Shown in pieces: positions 11,501-23,669 of a stretch of DNA of 64,000 bases. Positions within the stretch are counted from its first letter, which is position 1. Each line of letters opens with the position of its first letter. A program made the position numbers and the translations under genes. The stretch comes from Amylostereum areolatum (taxonomy: Eukaryota > Basidiomycota > Agaricomycetes > Russulales > Stereaceae): contig SAXG01000007.1 of the NCBI GenBank assembly GCA_012932865.1, forward strand, positions 62,001 to 126,000. The letters run 5' to 3'. The notes beneath the pieces were generated by a model that was given only the letters and a program-made list of their open reading frames with translations, ran no database searches and had not been told where the DNA came from.

Positions 11501-11600
11501 GGCGCCGCCGCTGAGTATACCGCTGCACGGGCCGCGGGTGGAGGTCGTGCTGGCGTGGTTGGGCGCGGTGTGCTTGGTCGAGCTCGAGGGGAAGGCGTGA
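8520..11600 (+). CDS. Large hypothetical protein with low-complexity and poly-Gly regions
   Basis: Four exons keep frame: 8520-8780, 8835-9468, 9687-9744, 9815-11600 (912 residues). The start is the first ATG after the upstream region, MTAEPAPDL. The N-terminus has a Lys-rich tract (KKKKKKKPKKPKAK) and then a conserved-looking segment, HWRYISSYHGPWLQLPVELLESLLVLNMDP. A helical stretch (RLRALAVQKLAAAYRADEIAS...) and a TPR-like helical repeat region follow (RLELFRTRGIVHTFRDEYALAVKDFTHALKEAR; later LFLRGAAYLQHAVFLIEDAVL). The C-terminus is low complexity with an acidic block and about 19 glycines in a row. I do not recognise a named family; basidiomycete orthologues of the N-terminal part probably exist. 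A TPR-like scaffold is the most that can be inferred. The third codon positions are strongly G/C. Confidence 0.75.
11432..11487 (+). repeat. (GGGGGC)n coding microsatellite, G-quadruplex-prone
   Basis: About nine tandem GGGGGC units encode the poly-glycine tract near the C-terminus of the 912-residue protein. Runs of five Gs separated by single bases have strong potential to form G-quadruplexes in DNA or mRNA. Confidence 0.9.
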
Positions 11601-12180
11601 GCAAGTCAGGGGGGGTCGGGGTCGGGGTCGGGGTGTTCATGTGTGTTCGGATGGTTCCGCGACGTCTCGCTGGTTTTTTTTTGTTCTCTTTCTTTCTTTT
11701 TCTCTTTTCCTCTTTCTCTGTCTGCTTCGGCTGTAACGAGTACGATTGCCCTGATCGGCGGCGGCAGCAGCAGCAGCGCGTCACGCATCCGCGATGACGG
11801 GGATAACATAAGGAAGGAGCCTTGCGTGAGCTCGTCCACGGCATCTGCGACTTGTTTTGAATTTACAATGCAAGTTTCTCTTCGTCTGTGCATCTCCGCT
11901 GTCGCTGTGGCACCCAGCATGCACGCAGCGCTGGCCCTTGAGCTTGCTGGGCAAGCGAATATCTTATAGCTTACAGGCAGTCCACAGTCGCGCTCAGGCA
12001 AAGAACGTCCATCGATCGTGCGAAACCAAAAAGTCGCGTCGAAGGCGCAACGATGGGGGGGGGGGAGCAGGTGGCGGCGATCAACGGTGCGGGGGTTACT
12101 ACATACAGGACGGGAGACGCGTGGACGGTGGGGCGGTGGGTGCGTGCGATTACAAGCGAGAGGAGTGGAGACGGAGAACG

Positions 12181-12237
12181 GAGAGAGAGAGAGAAGAGAA
12201 GAGAAGAGACGAGACGAGACGAGACGAGACGAGACGA
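12181..12237 (+). repeat. (GA)n/(GAGAC)n microsatellite
   Basis: A GA-rich run passes into AGAGA and then about six GAGAC units. It lies in non-coding DNA. Confidence 0.9.
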
Positions 12238-12590
12238 GGCCATGGCTACAAGGACGGGCGACGGGAATAATTGCTGGGACGAGGACGAGGACGGGGACGG
12301 GGACGGGAACGGAGTGAGCGTGAAGGAGACGGGTGGCGTGGGGGAGAGAGAGAGAGAGAGAGAGGTGGTAAAAGTACATAAATGCGTTGCGATGGAGAGG
12401 GAAGGCGGCGGGGCGTGTTGTTCGTTGATCGATGTGTGGGAACGGGCGGAGGTGGAGGGGCGTTGTTCGACTTCGTCAGGGTGAGGGAGCGGGAGGAGGG
12501 AGAGAGGAGGAAGGGAAGCGGCCGGATATAGACGCACGGGGGGGAGGGGGGGAGGGAAAGAAAAGAGGTTAACTGGCATGGGTACTTATG

Positions 12591-12627
12591 GCGTGGGGCG
12601 TGGGGCGTGGGGCGTGGGGCGTGGCGT
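12591..12627 (+). repeat. (GGCGTGG)n short tandem repeat
   Basis: Five consecutive copies of a 7-bp GGCGTGG-type unit lie in intergenic DNA. Confidence 0.85.
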
Positions 12628-13667
12628 GTGGCGTGTGGATGGCATGGAGGACGGAGGGGTCGAAACCGAAGGGTCGTGAGTGAACGTCGCGGTCGATCGC
12701 GTTCAGCGAAGAAGGAAGGGGGAGGAGGGGGGGAAGGGAAGCGGAAGGGCATGGGGGGCACTCGACGTCACCGGCGGCTCGAGCTGCGCGGCGCGTAAAG
12801 ACCGCGCGCGCTCGGGCGCGTGATGTTTCGGGGAGGGGAAGAAAGGGAAGGACGCGGAGCGTCGCCCGTCCAAACGCGGACGTGCGTGCGCGTCCCGTAT
12901 CCGTGTCCAAAAGGGGGAAGGACAATGCATGCAGCGAGTCCGAAGTCGAACCCCACCGAGGAGGAAAAAAAAACCGGAAGAAAGAAAGGCGGGAAAAGGG
13001 AATGAAACGGAGGAGAGGAGAGGAGACGGGCCGTTCCAAAGTTCCAACGGGCGAAAGGAGGAGAAAAAAAACAGGCCCGGCGAGGATTTCGATCGAACCG
13101 AGGACATCAAGGGACGATGGACTGGGATAAGAGTGGTGGGTGTGGACGGGAGTGGGGAGTGGGGATGGGGAGAAATACATGGACAAATACAGATGTGTAC
13201 GGTACGGAGGGGTGACACGGCACGAACAGACGACGCTACGCTACACTGGCAATACGGCGAGACCAACCCCCGCCCGAACCCAACCGTCGGAGCTCATATA
13301 CGGTGATACCAACAGAAACATGATGAAGAAAACGCTCGAAATGTCCGCGATCGCGCCGTGCAGCGCGGGCACGAAGAAGGGGGGGGGGGGTCGAAGAGCG
13401 TCCGTGGGGGGGGGAGTAGAGTACACTGAAGGAGACTAGAAGATGGGAGCCGGGTCGAGAAGGACCGATCGATGCGATAATGAGGCCGAGGAGAGAACGA
13501 GATATCCGTGGGATCCGAGAGACGTGGACGCGGGTGTGCGCCGGGGCGGGGTAGGAGGATCCGATGTGCGAACGCGAGAGTGTGGCGAAGGGGAGAGAGG
13601 ATGGATGTGGCACGCCGAAAGAAGGTTCCAAGAAGCGCCCCCGACGTTCGACGCGACACCGTGGCAC

Positions 13668-15208
13668 TCAGTACGCCTCCGCGTCGCGGTAGCGCCCCTT
13701 GTGCACGCGCATATGCTGGCCCAGATTATCGTGCCGACTGAACTGCTTCCCACACCCGGGCGCCGGGCATTGATGCGCTACATAACATCCCCCCACCACC
13801 ATCAACATCCGCCCTCCAAAACAAAGCAAAAAACGACTCACGTTTCTCGTTGGTGTGGATCGAGCGCACATGCCGCTTGAGGTGCTCGCCGCGCGCGAAC
13901 CGCTTCCCGCACCCGTCCACCTCGCACCGGTACGTCCGCAGATCCTTCTGCACGCCCCCCTGCGTCACGATCACCGGCCCCGTCGGCACCCGCCGCCCCC
14001 GACTCTTCTTCGTCAGGTTCGGCACCGGCACCGGCTGCGCCACGCGCGACGGCCGTCGTCGCCTCCCCGCGCCCGCGCCCGAATCCGAATAGCAGCTCGT
14101 GTGCGAGTGCGTGCGGCTCCGGCGGGGGAGCCGCCGCACGCCGCCGGGGACCGCCACCCCCGCCGTCGTACGCGCCGTCGTCGCCGTCCGCGTCCTCGTC
14201 CTCCTCGTCCTCGTCCTCGCTCTCGCCGCTCTCGTCCTCGCCGTCTTCCTCGCCGTCCTCGTCCTCGTCCCCCGTCAGCCCCGGACTGGCGCTCGCGTAC
14301 GCGTACGCGGGCGGGGACGGGGACTCCGTGAGCGGGAACGGCACCCTTCGTCCGTACTCGAGCGGCGGGGCGGCGGCGGGCTCGCGCTCGTACTCCGGCG
14401 AGGAGCCCGCGAGGGACGCGGCGAGGGAGAGCGAGGCGGGGTATTGGAGCTGCTGCTGCTGTTCGAGCGCGAGCGCGAGGTCGAGCTCGGGCTGCGCGGA
14501 GAAGAATTCGGCGGGGACGACGTGCTGCTGCTGCTGTGGCTGCTGATGGGGCTGCTGCTGCGGTTCGAGCTGGAGGTCGCCGCGGGCGGGGCCGCGGCGG
14601 CCGTAGCGGTAGAGGTCGGACATGTCCGAGTCGACGGAGGCCATGTGCGGGTGGTTGAAGAAGACGTGGTGGGCCTGGAGCGGGGAGAGCTGGACGGCGC
14701 CGGGCTGGGCGCGGCCGTCGGCGGGGTCGTCGTACCCGCCGTCGTAGTAGTTCGCGTGCGGGGGCGAGGTGGTGTACATGGGGGACGGCAGGTCGTGTTT
14801 GAGGGGGGGGGAGAGGGGCAAAGGCGGCGCGGCGGCGGCGACGGAGACTTTTTCGGACCAGGCGCCGTGGGGATCGTAGACGTCGTCGGGGGCGTACGAG
14901 CCAGCGTGGTGGCCGGCGAGGTCGTCGAGAACGAAGGGGAGATCCGAAAAATCGCCGGGGTGGAGGGTGGTGGTGGAGGGGTCGGGAGAGGCGGAGGAGG
15001 AGGGGGAGGACATGGGGAGGACGGCGTGGTAGACGGCGTTGGACCAGACGACGGGGTATTGGGAGGGGAGCGGGGGGGAGGCGACGAGGGCGTGGACGTT
15101 GGAGAAAGAAGAGGCGGAGGGGGAGGAATGCATCGCGCGGCGGCGCTGGGCGGGGGGGATGACGGGGGGATGGGGGGACCTGGGGAAGAACCGAGCGGAG
15201 CGGTCCAT
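13668..15208 (-). CDS. C2H2 zinc-finger transcription factor
   Basis: The C-terminus has two adjacent C2H2 fingers, each with C-x4-C spacing: YRCEVDGCGKRFARGEHLKRH and HQCPAPGCGKQFSRHDNLGQH. They are joined by a classic linker (IHTNEKPHQC) that spans an intron (donor after 13842, acceptor before 13777; last exon 13777-13668). Upstream is PNLTKKSRGRRVPT, then a long Pro/Ser/Gln-rich region with a poly-Gln block and an acidic stretch of Glu/Asp, which looks like an activation domain. The start at 15208 (MDRSARFF) is uncertain; ATGs at 15133 and 15013 are alternatives. The N-terminal frame and the finger frame differ: the switch must occur around 14000-14160, by an intron I could not place, a sequencing error or a real frameshift. 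The DNA-binding end resembles basidiomycete regulators with tandem terminal fingers, some of which act in fruiting or stress; the exact orthologue is not claimed. Confidence 0.72.
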
Positions 15209-16302
15209 TTGAGCGAGCAGGAGCTGGAGGGGCGGGTACTGGAACGGCCGCTATTGGGCGCGGACTGAGACAGGGCGAGCGGGCGGAGCGGGGGGCGGGC
15301 GGGAGAAACGAACCGTGGACATGGTGCGGCGGGCGACTGGACCGTCGGGGGCAAGTCGGGGGTGCCGGAAGCGGGTTGGGTGGATGGATGTCAGGCGCGA
15401 TCGAGGGGGGTGCGGGGCGGGAGGCGGCGGGAGGGGGCGGGCTGACGGGGTTGTGTCTCGGTGGAAGGGTGCGAAAGGAACGGAGGTGCGTCGTGAAAGA
15501 ATTGAAAGAGGTCGTGAGGGGTCGTGAGGAGGAGGAGGGGGGCAAGGAAGGGCGGGGCAGAAGCAGGAGGCTCTTGAGCGCAAAGCCAGTTATCGTCGAT
15601 CCGAGCCGTCCACGCAAGATCCCGCCGCCCGTCCGAGTCGCGCCCTTTTCTGTGTGTCCTTATTTATCCCCCCCCCTCCCCACCTCATTAACCGCCGCGC
15701 CCTCGGATCGCCCCTTCCCCATTCGGCCACCTCTCGTCCTCCACCGCTCGCCCTCTCGCCCACGAGGCTACCAACCCCCACTTTGCCTCCTCCGTCCCCT
15801 CACCCTCCCTCTCCGATCTCTCCTCGTCCGCGCGCGCTCTCTTTCCCCGCCCTCTCGCCCGATCTCGGTCTAACCCGCGGCTGGCGTCGAGGACGAAGGC
15901 CATCACGCGCCGCTCGCCACGTACAATGAACGACCCCGCAGATCGGCGCCAGCTCCATTCTTACGAAGATTCCCCTCGCCCGATCTTCCCTCGATTGACC
16001 GCGTCTTGCGCCCTCGATAAGCCTGATTGCCTTTCATCTCCTCCGTCCATCGATCCCAGCCTCCCTCCTCCCTCCTCCCTCCTCCCTCTCCACCCAGGCC
16101 GCCGCCGCCGCTTTCTCTGTCTCTTCTCGACCCGGGCGCGCGCTCACCACCATCTCCCGGCGCCGCCTCTTCTTTCCTCGACCTCCTCCTCCCCATCCTT
16201 TGCCCTTGCCACCGCTTTTCCCTCCCCCTCGGTCCGACCCGACTGCGCACGGCCTGCGCTTCTCCTGCTTCTCTTCACGCCTGCGTAACACGCCCAGCTC
16301 AA

Positions 16303-16323
16303 CCCCCCCCCCCCCCCCCCCCC
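16303..16323 (+). repeat. Poly-C run
   Basis: About 21 consecutive Cs lie in non-coding DNA. The length may be inexact in an assembly. Confidence 0.9.
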
Positions 16324-16991
16324 AGAGTTATCCCACCGCGAAGTCGAAAGCAGATCACCGGTCCCCCGCGCGGCGCTGTGGGCCCGTCATGCGCTGCCCC
16401 GAGCCATCCTCTTTCGTTCGGGCTGTCCCTGCGCCTCTTGCACAAAGCACGGATCGCGAGCGATAAGATCGCCCGTTGCGTGGGATCCCGATCCAGGCCT
16501 CCCCCCGCGCGCGCGCGCGCTCGTTCGTCCCCAAGTTCAAGTTCGAACGTGGCCCCGCGCCACATTCCTGTCCCGACTTCGACTTCGCGCGCACCCCCCC
16601 CCCACACCCCAAGCAGCTTCCAAGCGTCCACGTCCACGGTATCCACGTGGTGCACGAGTCGTATCACCACCGCGGTCCCCGCTCCCCCCGCGTGAGACCG
16701 CCGTGTCGAATCTCTGACTCGACTCTACAGATCAGCAACACGTACGGCCCCCCACCGACGCTCCTACCTACGAACGCGGGGGGCCCATCTCCACGCCAGG
16801 CCCGGCGCAGAGGGCGCATGCGGCCGCGGCGTGGGGACTGGGATTACGGAAAGGGTCGAGGACAGGGCCTCGCCCGCCGTGTTCGCGACCGTTTCCATTC
16901 TGCACGTCCTCCGCTCGCAGGTATCGATATCCAACGCCTCGCCCGACCGCGCGTACGTACGTACCGCTCGACCATGTACGTTGCTCGAGTC

Positions 16992-17032
16992 CACGCACGC
17001 ACGCACGTACGCACGCACGCACGCACGCACGC
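16992..17032 (+). repeat. (ACGC)n microsatellite
   Basis: About ten ACGC units with one ACGT interruption, of the alternating purine-pyrimidine type that can adopt Z-DNA. Confidence 0.9.
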
Positions 17033-18132
17033 GCTCGGCATGGCGCGCTGACTCCGGCGGATCGCCCGATCGATGCCCGCCCGCCCCCCCCTCTCCCCTC
17101 TTCCTCCTCCCTCGCCCGCGCTCACCCGTCTTCTTCGCTCGCACCGCGGGGCCCAGACCCGAACTCGGACCCCCACGCACGAATCGCGCCGCACACCTCA
17201 AGGCCTCAAGGGGAAGCCCTCCCCCGCGTCTACGCGGCAGTAAGCACACGCACAGTATTGCTCCCGCGCACGGCGCGCGCGCCAGTCCGAGCCCGCGCGC
17301 GCTGCTGGAAGCCGCGATCGCGCGCGCCCCACACCCCCGCACGAAGCCAACCATCCCCCGGAAACACGAACGCGAACGCCAATCGGATCCCCACAACGCG
17401 GAACGCCCATCTCCCCCTCCCCCCTCCCTCCCCCACGCGACGTCGCGTCCCTGCCTCCCAACCCACGCCGGCGTCCCCCCGACCCCGATCGCCCCCACTG
17501 GTCCGACGTCCCCCGGGCCGAGCCTAGTCGCCTCCTCAGACACCGATCCACCGCCCACTCCCCCGTCCCCAATGCCCATCTTCGTCCTCTTCAAGTTCCA
17601 AGCCCCGCGCCGCTCCCATCGATGCGTGCGTGCGCCCCGTCACAGAAGACAGCCCAGCCGCGCGCGCAATAGATAAGTCCCACCCTCTCCACAAGTCACA
17701 CCGTCGACGCGCGTCGGACGTGGCGGAAGGTAAGCGTTTTCGCCCCGGGCGCAGCCTCCCCCGCCCCTCCGTCCGTCCTACCAACCCAACCCAACCCGGC
17801 GACTCGTACTTACTGGCACTGACGCACGCGCGCCCTGCGCCTCTTCCAGTCGCAACGGACGTCCGACATATCCAACCCACCGACTCACCGACGGACATAC
17901 ATACATACAATCGAAGCCGGAAACGCGCGAAGCTCCGGAGGGGAAGGGGGGGAGAGGACCGGGACGGGGGCGCGTCCCGACCCCCCCCACCCGCTCCAGC
18001 TTCGAGCGTGCGCACGCGCTGCCTTGATGCCTGATGCATTGATGGGCTGATAACGTTCGAAGCCCGCCCGCGCGCGCGTGAGTTGGAAACCTTCTACTTC
18101 GAACGTTCGTGTGGCACCGTGACGGGCGGGGA

Positions 18133-18149
18133 GGGGGGGGGGGGGGGGG
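18133..18149 (+). repeat. Poly-G run
   Basis: About 17 consecutive Gs. Short (TC)n and (TG)n runs lie close by at about 18237-18280. Confidence 0.85.
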
Positions 18150-19705
18150 CAGGGTGGGACTGGGAGCGGTGGGCGGGTCATATGCACGTTGACATGCGCG
18201 CGCGCGACTAGGGTGGGTGGGTGTCCAGAGTTCCACCGTCTCTCTCTCTCTCTCCCTCCCATTCTGTGTGTGTGTGTGGTCTACGGGATCCGCTCCCACA
18301 CCTCGCTTTGTGAGTTCTGACATATCCTGCGCGGGGGCGGTGCGGCGGAATATAGACGTCGACGGGAGAAGGCGAGGTTTGAGTAAGTCAGTGGCAGTAC
18401 GTTGAGCACAGCACGTCGCGGGCGGCCCGCAGTGGGGTGGGGGGGACGCCGTGGCGCGTCGCGGGTGGGGCGAAGCGCAGAACACAACACAGCAGCTGCA
18501 CAGGAAACGACATAGCCATCGCAGGCAAACGCGTCCGAACGTAGTACGTAGACCCCCCCCCCCATCCTTCTGCTCCCCATCGCAACCCGCCCATCCCCAA
18601 AGCCTCGCATCGCACAATGACGGAAAGCCCCCGCGCCTCCGAACCCTCCCAAGCCCCGCACCCGCGGGCCCGGCGCACCATATCAGGACGGTTCTGCGCG
18701 CGGAGCGGGGGGCAAGGGTTGCGTCACCGGCACGCTTGAGAAGCGCGGGGGGCGTGTGCGCCGGAAGAGGGCTTTGGGAGGGGTTAGGCTCCCGGGAGGG
18801 GGATGGATGGATGGATGGGGATGAGGAAGGGGGGAAAGAAAGGGAGGGGGAGGGAGGGAGGGACGGGCGGCGGCGGCGGAGGCGGAGGCGTGGGAGGGTG
18901 GGTAAGTACGGGTAGAGATAGAGGTGATAAGGTGCGTGCGTCTCCGGGGGGGGGAGGGGGGCGGGGTGATCGATGCAGGGGGAGGGGGAGAGAAGGGGAA
19001 GGAGCGACCCGCGCGGTTGGGATGCTTCGGTATGGGCGGTGCGTTGGGGTCAGGAGAGGGGGGGGGATCAGGATTTGCGGAGAGCGGGTAGGTACTGTGA
19101 CTATAGGACGAGGGGGGTACGGGGGAGAAGACCTCTGCGGACTGCGCCGAACATATGTTCGGCGCGATCGAGCAGCGAGTGAGGCGAGGACCGGTGTCGG
19201 GTGTAGCGTGCAGCGAGCTTCTACGCGGACGTCGGTGCTCGACGTCGATCCATCGTCCGCACTGACCCACATACCGCGCAAACATCGCCTCCAATCCCAA
19301 GACTGCCAGCCGACCTTCTACCACCGTACACGTACTGGTACTCCTTGCGCGCTGTTGGTATCCCCCCACCGGCATCCGCACCGGCACGTCGTCCTCGCAT
19401 TCGACGATGAACCTCGCCACGCCCGGGCCCGCACCGCACCGCACCGCGGGGGGGGGGGGGAAGAAAAGGGCAAGGATCGGAAACCCCCGTACGACCAAAC
19501 GCGTGCGGGGGCAGGTCGGCTCTAGGTGGGTCAGTCGGGGCCGGGGGTCCTGTCCCCTCGAGCCGTCACCCGCGTGTGCACTGTGCGCTGAGGCCGCGGA
19601 AGCGAGCGCATTCGCGCCGCCGCGCCACCGCGTCCGGGCGTCGCGTTTATGGAGCGGAGGTGTGGGCTCGGGTCGGCGCGAACGAACGGGCGAAACGGAG
19701 CGGAT

Positions 19706-19734
19706 GAAGGGAAGGGAAGGGAAGGGAAGGGAAG
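19706..19734 (+). repeat. (GAAGG)n tandem repeat
   Basis: Five to six GAAGG units lie in non-coding, purine-rich DNA. Confidence 0.85.
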
Positions 19735-22700
19735 AAGATGGGGGGGGTGCCTTGGGCCGAACGTGGGGGAGATCGGACTCGGAGGCGTTGGGCCGTACGT
19801 GTGTATGGAGCGGGGTCCTAAGTGAGTGCGAAGGAGCGCTAAGCACAGGCGCGGAGGTGAAGAGAGAGAGGAAGAGAGAGGGGGAGAGAAAGAGAACAGA
19901 AGACGGGCTGGCGACGGTGCGTTTGGCGGTATATCGATGGGACTGGTGTTCGCAAGCTCGCCGTGAGGGGAGGGGGGGGGGGGCACCGTCGCTGGTTGGC
20001 CGTGGGAAGGGATGGACGCGCGGACGTTCGGGCGCGGCGTGAGGGGGGCGGAGAACTGGTTAGAATCACGTCGTGCGACGTTGACTAGCACGGTGGAGGC
20101 CCGCGGTGCGTAGGGAGAGAGAGGTCGACCCCAGGCGTTCGAATGAGGACTTTGACGTCGGAATGGAGGTCCGGAGCCGCGCCGCGCGACGGCGAAGGGC
20201 GGGACTTCAACATGTTGGGACTGGGATGTCCGTTGGGCGTTGGGCGGGCTGGGGAGCGTGAGATCGGGCCTACGTAGGGCGTGGACACCTCGACCGTCGG
20301 TGCGTAAGGCGGTGGCTGGATTGAGCGCGGCTCGTGGTTGTTGACTTGAAATTTGCGGGATGTCGTCGATCGAGATGTCGGGGGGACCTCCTGGCGTATT
20401 TTTGGTTCGTTGACGCCGTGGAAGGAAGAGAAAGAGTGGCGGGAGATGGGGGCAGAAATTGATGTACGGTGCGAGGGACCGGGCGTCGGGTCCGCGTCGG
20501 AAAGTTACGCGCGACCGCGGTGGCGAAGCATTGGTTCGTCCCGTTCGCGGTCAGGCGAGGGGACGGGTTCGGAGGGACTGGTTCAGGCTCGGCGGGTGCG
20601 GGGTGCGGGTGCGACTCGGACGATCGGGGGTTTAATGGATTTCTGGGGGGAAGGGCTGGAATGGAGGGAAGGGCGGGCCCGAAGCGACGTTATGCGCGGT
20701 CTGCCGGGACGGGACGCGACGAGCACAGGTGCAGGGACGGGGACGGGGACACCCTACGATGGTTGGATGGGTTGGACTGGGTTTGGGTGTGGATGGTCCT
20801 CATCCATGCACAAGGCGGGGGCGTCGCGCGTACGGGGGAGTGACTGGAGCGTGATGCGGGGTCAGTTACGTTGGGCGTTCGGCAGAAGCTCGCCGCCCAA
20901 TACGTTCTCGTGCCAATGAGCGGATCCTCGCGCTTTCAGACAGAGTTCAAGCTCAAGCTCAAGGCCGCCACGTTGAGATGATGCACAGCGCAGCGGGGCG
21001 GGCGGACGCACAGTAACAGTAAATGGTCGGCGTGAGAAGCAGAGAACGTTCCAGCCCGTCCCGTCCGCGTCAAGCAGGAGGACTCGCCCAGCGCCCTCGG
21101 CCGTCCTGGGCACAGGGCGGAAGAAGGTTGGGGTTTTTTTTTTTTTGGTCCCGCCCAACGGTCTGAGGCTTGCTCGGTCGAGCGCGCGGATCTTGCAGAA
21201 TTGCGGCGATGGTGCGTGCAGACGGGGACCCACATCATACATGCGATGCGATACGCTCTGGTCGCTGCAACGGGGCGCTGCGCAGTCAAGGCGAGTTATG
21301 TTTTGGGGGGATCCTGCTACGTCGCCGGCGCGGCCAACGCGCACGCGAGTCATCGAGGATGGACTTCCCCGCCCTCTGCCAGCGGTGTGAGCTGTGCAGC
21401 GGCCTGCGGACGGTCTCGGGTTCCCGCGTTTGCGTCGTGACGTCTGTGGAGCGCGAGGCCCGTAAGATCCGCCCACTGGACCAGAGCGCGGCGGTCGACC
21501 ACTCGGCGTCGCACTTCAATGCAGTGAGTTCGAGCAGTCAGCAGAGGTTCCAGTCGACGGGACTGGATGGAAGTCTGGAAGCTGCAAGTCTGGAACGCAC
21601 GGACCTTGCCGGTGGTGACCGTCTCACTTCCGGATAGGGAAGGCGGCGATGGCCACGTGGCACGTTGGGCTGGAAGTCCCCGTCGGGTTTAGACCTCCGA
21701 GGCGCACCGCCACCCGCGGCCGATGGGAACCGAACGGCGAACGCGGTTTCGCCGTCGAACGCGACGGAATCGAAGGAGTCGATACTTGGTTGTGCGCATG
21801 CGCTGGGCGAATCCGCGGAGGACGTGGCAGGCATCATGCGTTCTTGCTTGGAAGTTTGGAAGCCGTCAAGTTGACCGCCGTCGCCGTCGACCCGACTCCC
21901 GGCGGCGACGCTCCCCAATACCCCGCACTCGCATCTTCTTCGCCTCCTGGGACCTTGTCCTGAGCCCGTCGGTTCGTGGCCCGTCCCTGTGTAGATGGAA
22001 GCAGCGAGGGACGGCGGTACGTAGCCAATGCCCATGCCAATGCCTATTGCCGACTCGACCGCGGAAATGAGTAGGCGAACGAGTCCGACGCGCACATGCG
22101 CCACTTGCATTAGTCTTGCAAGTATATCCGCCTGTCATTCGTGGGTGCGCGTGCTTTCCTCCGAGCGAAGGACGGGTCGGAACGCGAATGGGGCATCACG
22201 GAGGCGGGGAGTTCGTGACGGCAGGAGGTCCGATTGTGTGTCGGGGAAGGAGAGTGGGCCCCTTGCATGATATCTGGTGGGTGTTTTTATATATCTGGAA
22301 GAGGTGGGTTGGTGTCTACGTCAAGGGGCTGGAGAGACCGACGTTGGGGTGGGTTGTTGGGGTCCGATCGAGGTGCGTATAGTACACCACGGCATGTGTC
22401 TGCTCCGCGATCGAGGTGGAGGTGGAGGCAGGCGCATCGCCGGGCAGCGTGCCCGCTCTGCACGCACGCGCAAATCCAGCTAGTCTTCGTGGCTGATTTG
22501 GCCGCCGGTCAATACGAGTGGCGCGCGGCCCTGCGAACGGATGCACGCCTATGCACGCATGGTGAGTGTGTATTCAATATGCTGAGTTGATGATCTCATA
22601 CTTATCTGTATGCTGAAGGTACCGAGTTACCTCGAGCCGTTTATCTTTGGCGCTACGCCGTCGAAGCATGCGTGCACGCTGACCGCATCTTCTTCGCGGT

Positions 22701-23591
22701 CTTCGCTATAAAGCGTTCGAGGAGAGCGTCTTCTGTTGCACACGGTCGACGCCGCTTCCTCAGATCCGCTGTTCATGGAGAGGACCTCCCTCGATGGAGG
22801 AACGCGTTCCCACCGCTTCATTTCCTCGGAATCATCGCCCGACAGCTCGGCGGGGACCTCAACTATCGCCTCGCTGCAGAGATTAGAGTTGTCGTTTATC
22901 GCGCGAGGGACAATCGCGCGAACTTGAAGGACCCACTCTTGTTTGGGGTCGAACACTCCAGAGATACGGGTACGTCGCCGTTCTTGATGCTAGATATGCT
23001 GCAGCCCACGTCGCGCACCGACATTGTAGGGTTTTCCGCGGTTGATCGATATCCTGACCAGGTCGTCAGTAATAAGTGGCGCACGTATCATGCGCTATAA
23101 GCTGCCAGTGGGAAACAGGAAGGACGGCCCAGATTCCGAAAGGTGTAAATTGACGAGGTACCCGCCCAGGGAGGAAGCAAGAAGTTCCTGGCGAATGTTG
23201 AAGCCAGTTTTTGACCTGGAGCGGTTTTATGCTTCTGCAGAGCGGGAGCGGACGTCTAACCTGTCTTCTTGATATCCTCTGCCGAGAACTGCGAGCGTCG
23301 TCAACTGCGACTCGCGTCGGGCGGGTGTGCTCCAGCCTCCCCGTGCGGTGGCCGCCCCCCCGCCATATAAATATCCTCGAACAACACGGGCACGATGGCC
23401 ATACGCGTTTCGAGTGGATGGTGCGGACGCCACCCGGCGGCATGGGCGGCTGCTAAGACGAAGGCGGGCAGTTGGACAGCCGATGGGAGGGCTTAGGTAA
23501 GCGAGTGGTCCATATGCTCCTCGTTATCGCGTGTGTCGTTTTGCCCTTGTGACTGGCCGTCTTCTCCGTCTCCAACATTCGTCTCTCGAGC

Positions 23592-23598
23592 TATATAA
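23592..23598 (+). promoter_or_regulatory. TATA box of the UNC93-like gene
   Basis: TATATAA lies about 75 bp upstream of the ATG at 23670. Confidence 0.5.
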
Positions 23599-23669
23599 CC
23601 TTCCCTGATGCTCCCTCTGAGTCGTGCCCCCGCGCCCCTTCGCCGTTCCCCAACGCTCAAGTTGCCATC

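Larger units (their letters stand above)
11601..13667. other. Purine/pyrimidine-skewed intergenic region with microsatellites
   Basis: No gene is supported between the 912-residue protein and the convergent C2H2 gene. The stretch holds strongly purine-rich plus-strand DNA with simple repeats: (GAGAC)n at 12181-12237, (GACGGG)n near 12285-12310, (AG)n near 12345-12363 and (GGCGTGG)n at 12591-12627. Long apparent ORFs here are low-complexity translations. Confidence 0.7.
15330..23580. other. About 8 kb of GC-rich DNA without a supportable gene
   Basis: I found no exon chain, known domain or RNA gene here. Apparent long ORFs (for example 16831-17676 plus and 18683-19846 minus) are Pro/Arg/Ser or Gly/Arg low-complexity translations open on several frames at once, as expected from high GC. 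Strand composition switches in blocks, with pyrimidine-rich plus strand near 15.6-18.0 kb and purine-rich near 18.8-20.8 kb. Simple repeats are listed separately. A minus-strand ORF at 22627-22956 (109 residues) is less biased but unrecognised. The region may include the promoter of the C2H2 gene, a long 5' UTR or a non-coding RNA; none is demonstrated. Confidence 0.6.

Noticed and set aside
9804..11528. 574-codon open frame on the minus strand
   Set aside because: It lies opposite the 912-residue gene. It is an Arg/Pro/Leu translation caused by GC-rich third positions, with no domain.
14013..15617. 534-codon minus-strand frame and long plus-strand frames opposite the C2H2 gene
   Set aside because: Low-complexity Pro/Arg/Ser translation; the finger motifs and the acidic Gln-rich frame explain the coding signal better.
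16992..17032. Possible CRISPR-like array
   Set aside because: The repeats are contiguous 4-bp units with no spacers, and the genome is eukaryotic.
16831..17676. 281-codon plus-strand frame in the gene desert
   Set aside because: Crosses an (ACGC)n microsatellite and is open together with several other frames; no motif.
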